Shown here in pieces: positions 63,676 to 64,000 of a stretch of DNA of 64,000 bases. Source of the DNA: Caenorhabditis remanei (taxonomy: Eukaryota > Nematoda > Chromadorea > Rhabditida > Rhabditidae); the NCBI RefSeq assembly GCF_010183535.1, contig NC_071330.1, positions 3,453,717 through 3,517,716 of the forward strand. The letters run 5' to 3'. Position numbers and translations under genes: made by a program. How positions within the stretch are numbered: the stretch's first letter is position 1; the number at the start of each line of letters is the position of its first letter. The notes beneath the pieces are model-generated. The model was not told the origin of the DNA, ran no database searches, and saw nothing but the letters and a program-made list of their open reading frames with translations.

Positions 63676-64000
63676 TTTTTTTATTATATTTTATTTGAAA
63701 CGAAGGAACAAGTCACTGACACGTTACATTCAGAAGAGGAGTTGAGTGAGATTTAAATTAGACCGGGTCACAGAATTAGATGGTATGGGTATTGAGGGTA
63801 AGATATTTAGTAAGATTTAGTTTGGCAATATTAGATTCAAAACACCGGGAAGAAATTTTAACGGGGAAAACATGTTCAGGAAGTTCATTCCAATTTAATG
63901 CACGATTACCAATGAATTGTGAACGTTGATTGGATGTATTCTTTAAGGCGCACCGAATGTAATATTTGTGCCTACGTAAGTTGGCGACATCAGGATAATA
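63676..64000 (-). mobile_element. LINE fragment, copy 2 (cut by window end)
   Basis: Counterpart of 52335-52659. The frame with its stop at 63776 is open to the window edge. Confidence 0.65.

Larger units (their letters stand above)
52938..64000. repeat. Tandem duplication, copy 2 (runs off the window)
   Basis: Repeats copy 1 from the msi-1 3' UTR to inside the LINE fragment, where the window ends (equivalent to 52659 in copy 1). The next copy boundary, if any, would be expected about 250 bases beyond the window. Confidence 0.9.

Noticed and set aside
1..64000. CRISPR arrays, operons or other prokaryotic systems
   Set aside because: The direct repeats are minisatellites or transposon arms and the genes are spliced. 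Nothing indicates bacterial DNA.

Overview
The window is nuclear DNA from a Caenorhabditis-type nematode. The evidence is short introns with TTTCAG 3' splice sites, AT-rich intergenic DNA full of small fold-back elements, scattered GGCTCCGCCC boxes, and an ordered set of recognisable worm genes. The amount of repeat DNA and the spacing suggest a Caenorhabditis species other than C. elegans. The species call is inference.

Layout. 1-11.7 kb is intergenic, with several miniature repeat families and no gene I can support. 11.7-14.5 kb holds a five-exon globin of 259 aa. 15.1-19.3 kb holds a two-exon, two-LIM-domain protein of 161 aa. Its single 3.7-kb intron carries a very large palindromic transposon, with a second transposon nested in its left arm. 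19.5-33.2 kb is a long repeat-rich interval containing one credible non-coding exon (30050-30097) and one speculative secreted small ORF (21973-22131). 33.2-43.9 kb holds a seven-coding-exon Musashi gene (msi-1) with two complete RRMs; its introns host a hAT-like element with intact target-site duplications and other fold-backs.

42.4-64 kb is the unusual part. A block of about 10.5-11 kb, starting about 15 bases after the msi-1 stop codon, is repeated head-to-tail (copy 1 about 42378-52910, copy 2 about 52938 to past the window end). Each copy holds the msi-1 3' UTR sequence (an orphan in copy 2), a convergent minus-strand gene A, a fold-back element, a small minus-strand gene B, a possible eroded gene, a TTCCGG minisatellite, a plus-strand nine-exon membrane-protein gene C, and a 5'-truncated LINE fragment. 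Gene C is built from microexons, so simple ORF scanning misses it. The copies are almost identical except for discrete insertions: a 1.08-kb element with 9-bp direct repeats only in copy 2, and a retrotransposon-tail fragment only in copy 1.

The globin, LIM and Musashi genes are unrelated in function as far as sequence shows. Genes A, B and C are not recognised. Their joint duplication is the best candidate here for something undescribed, provided it is not an assembly of two haplotypes in tandem.
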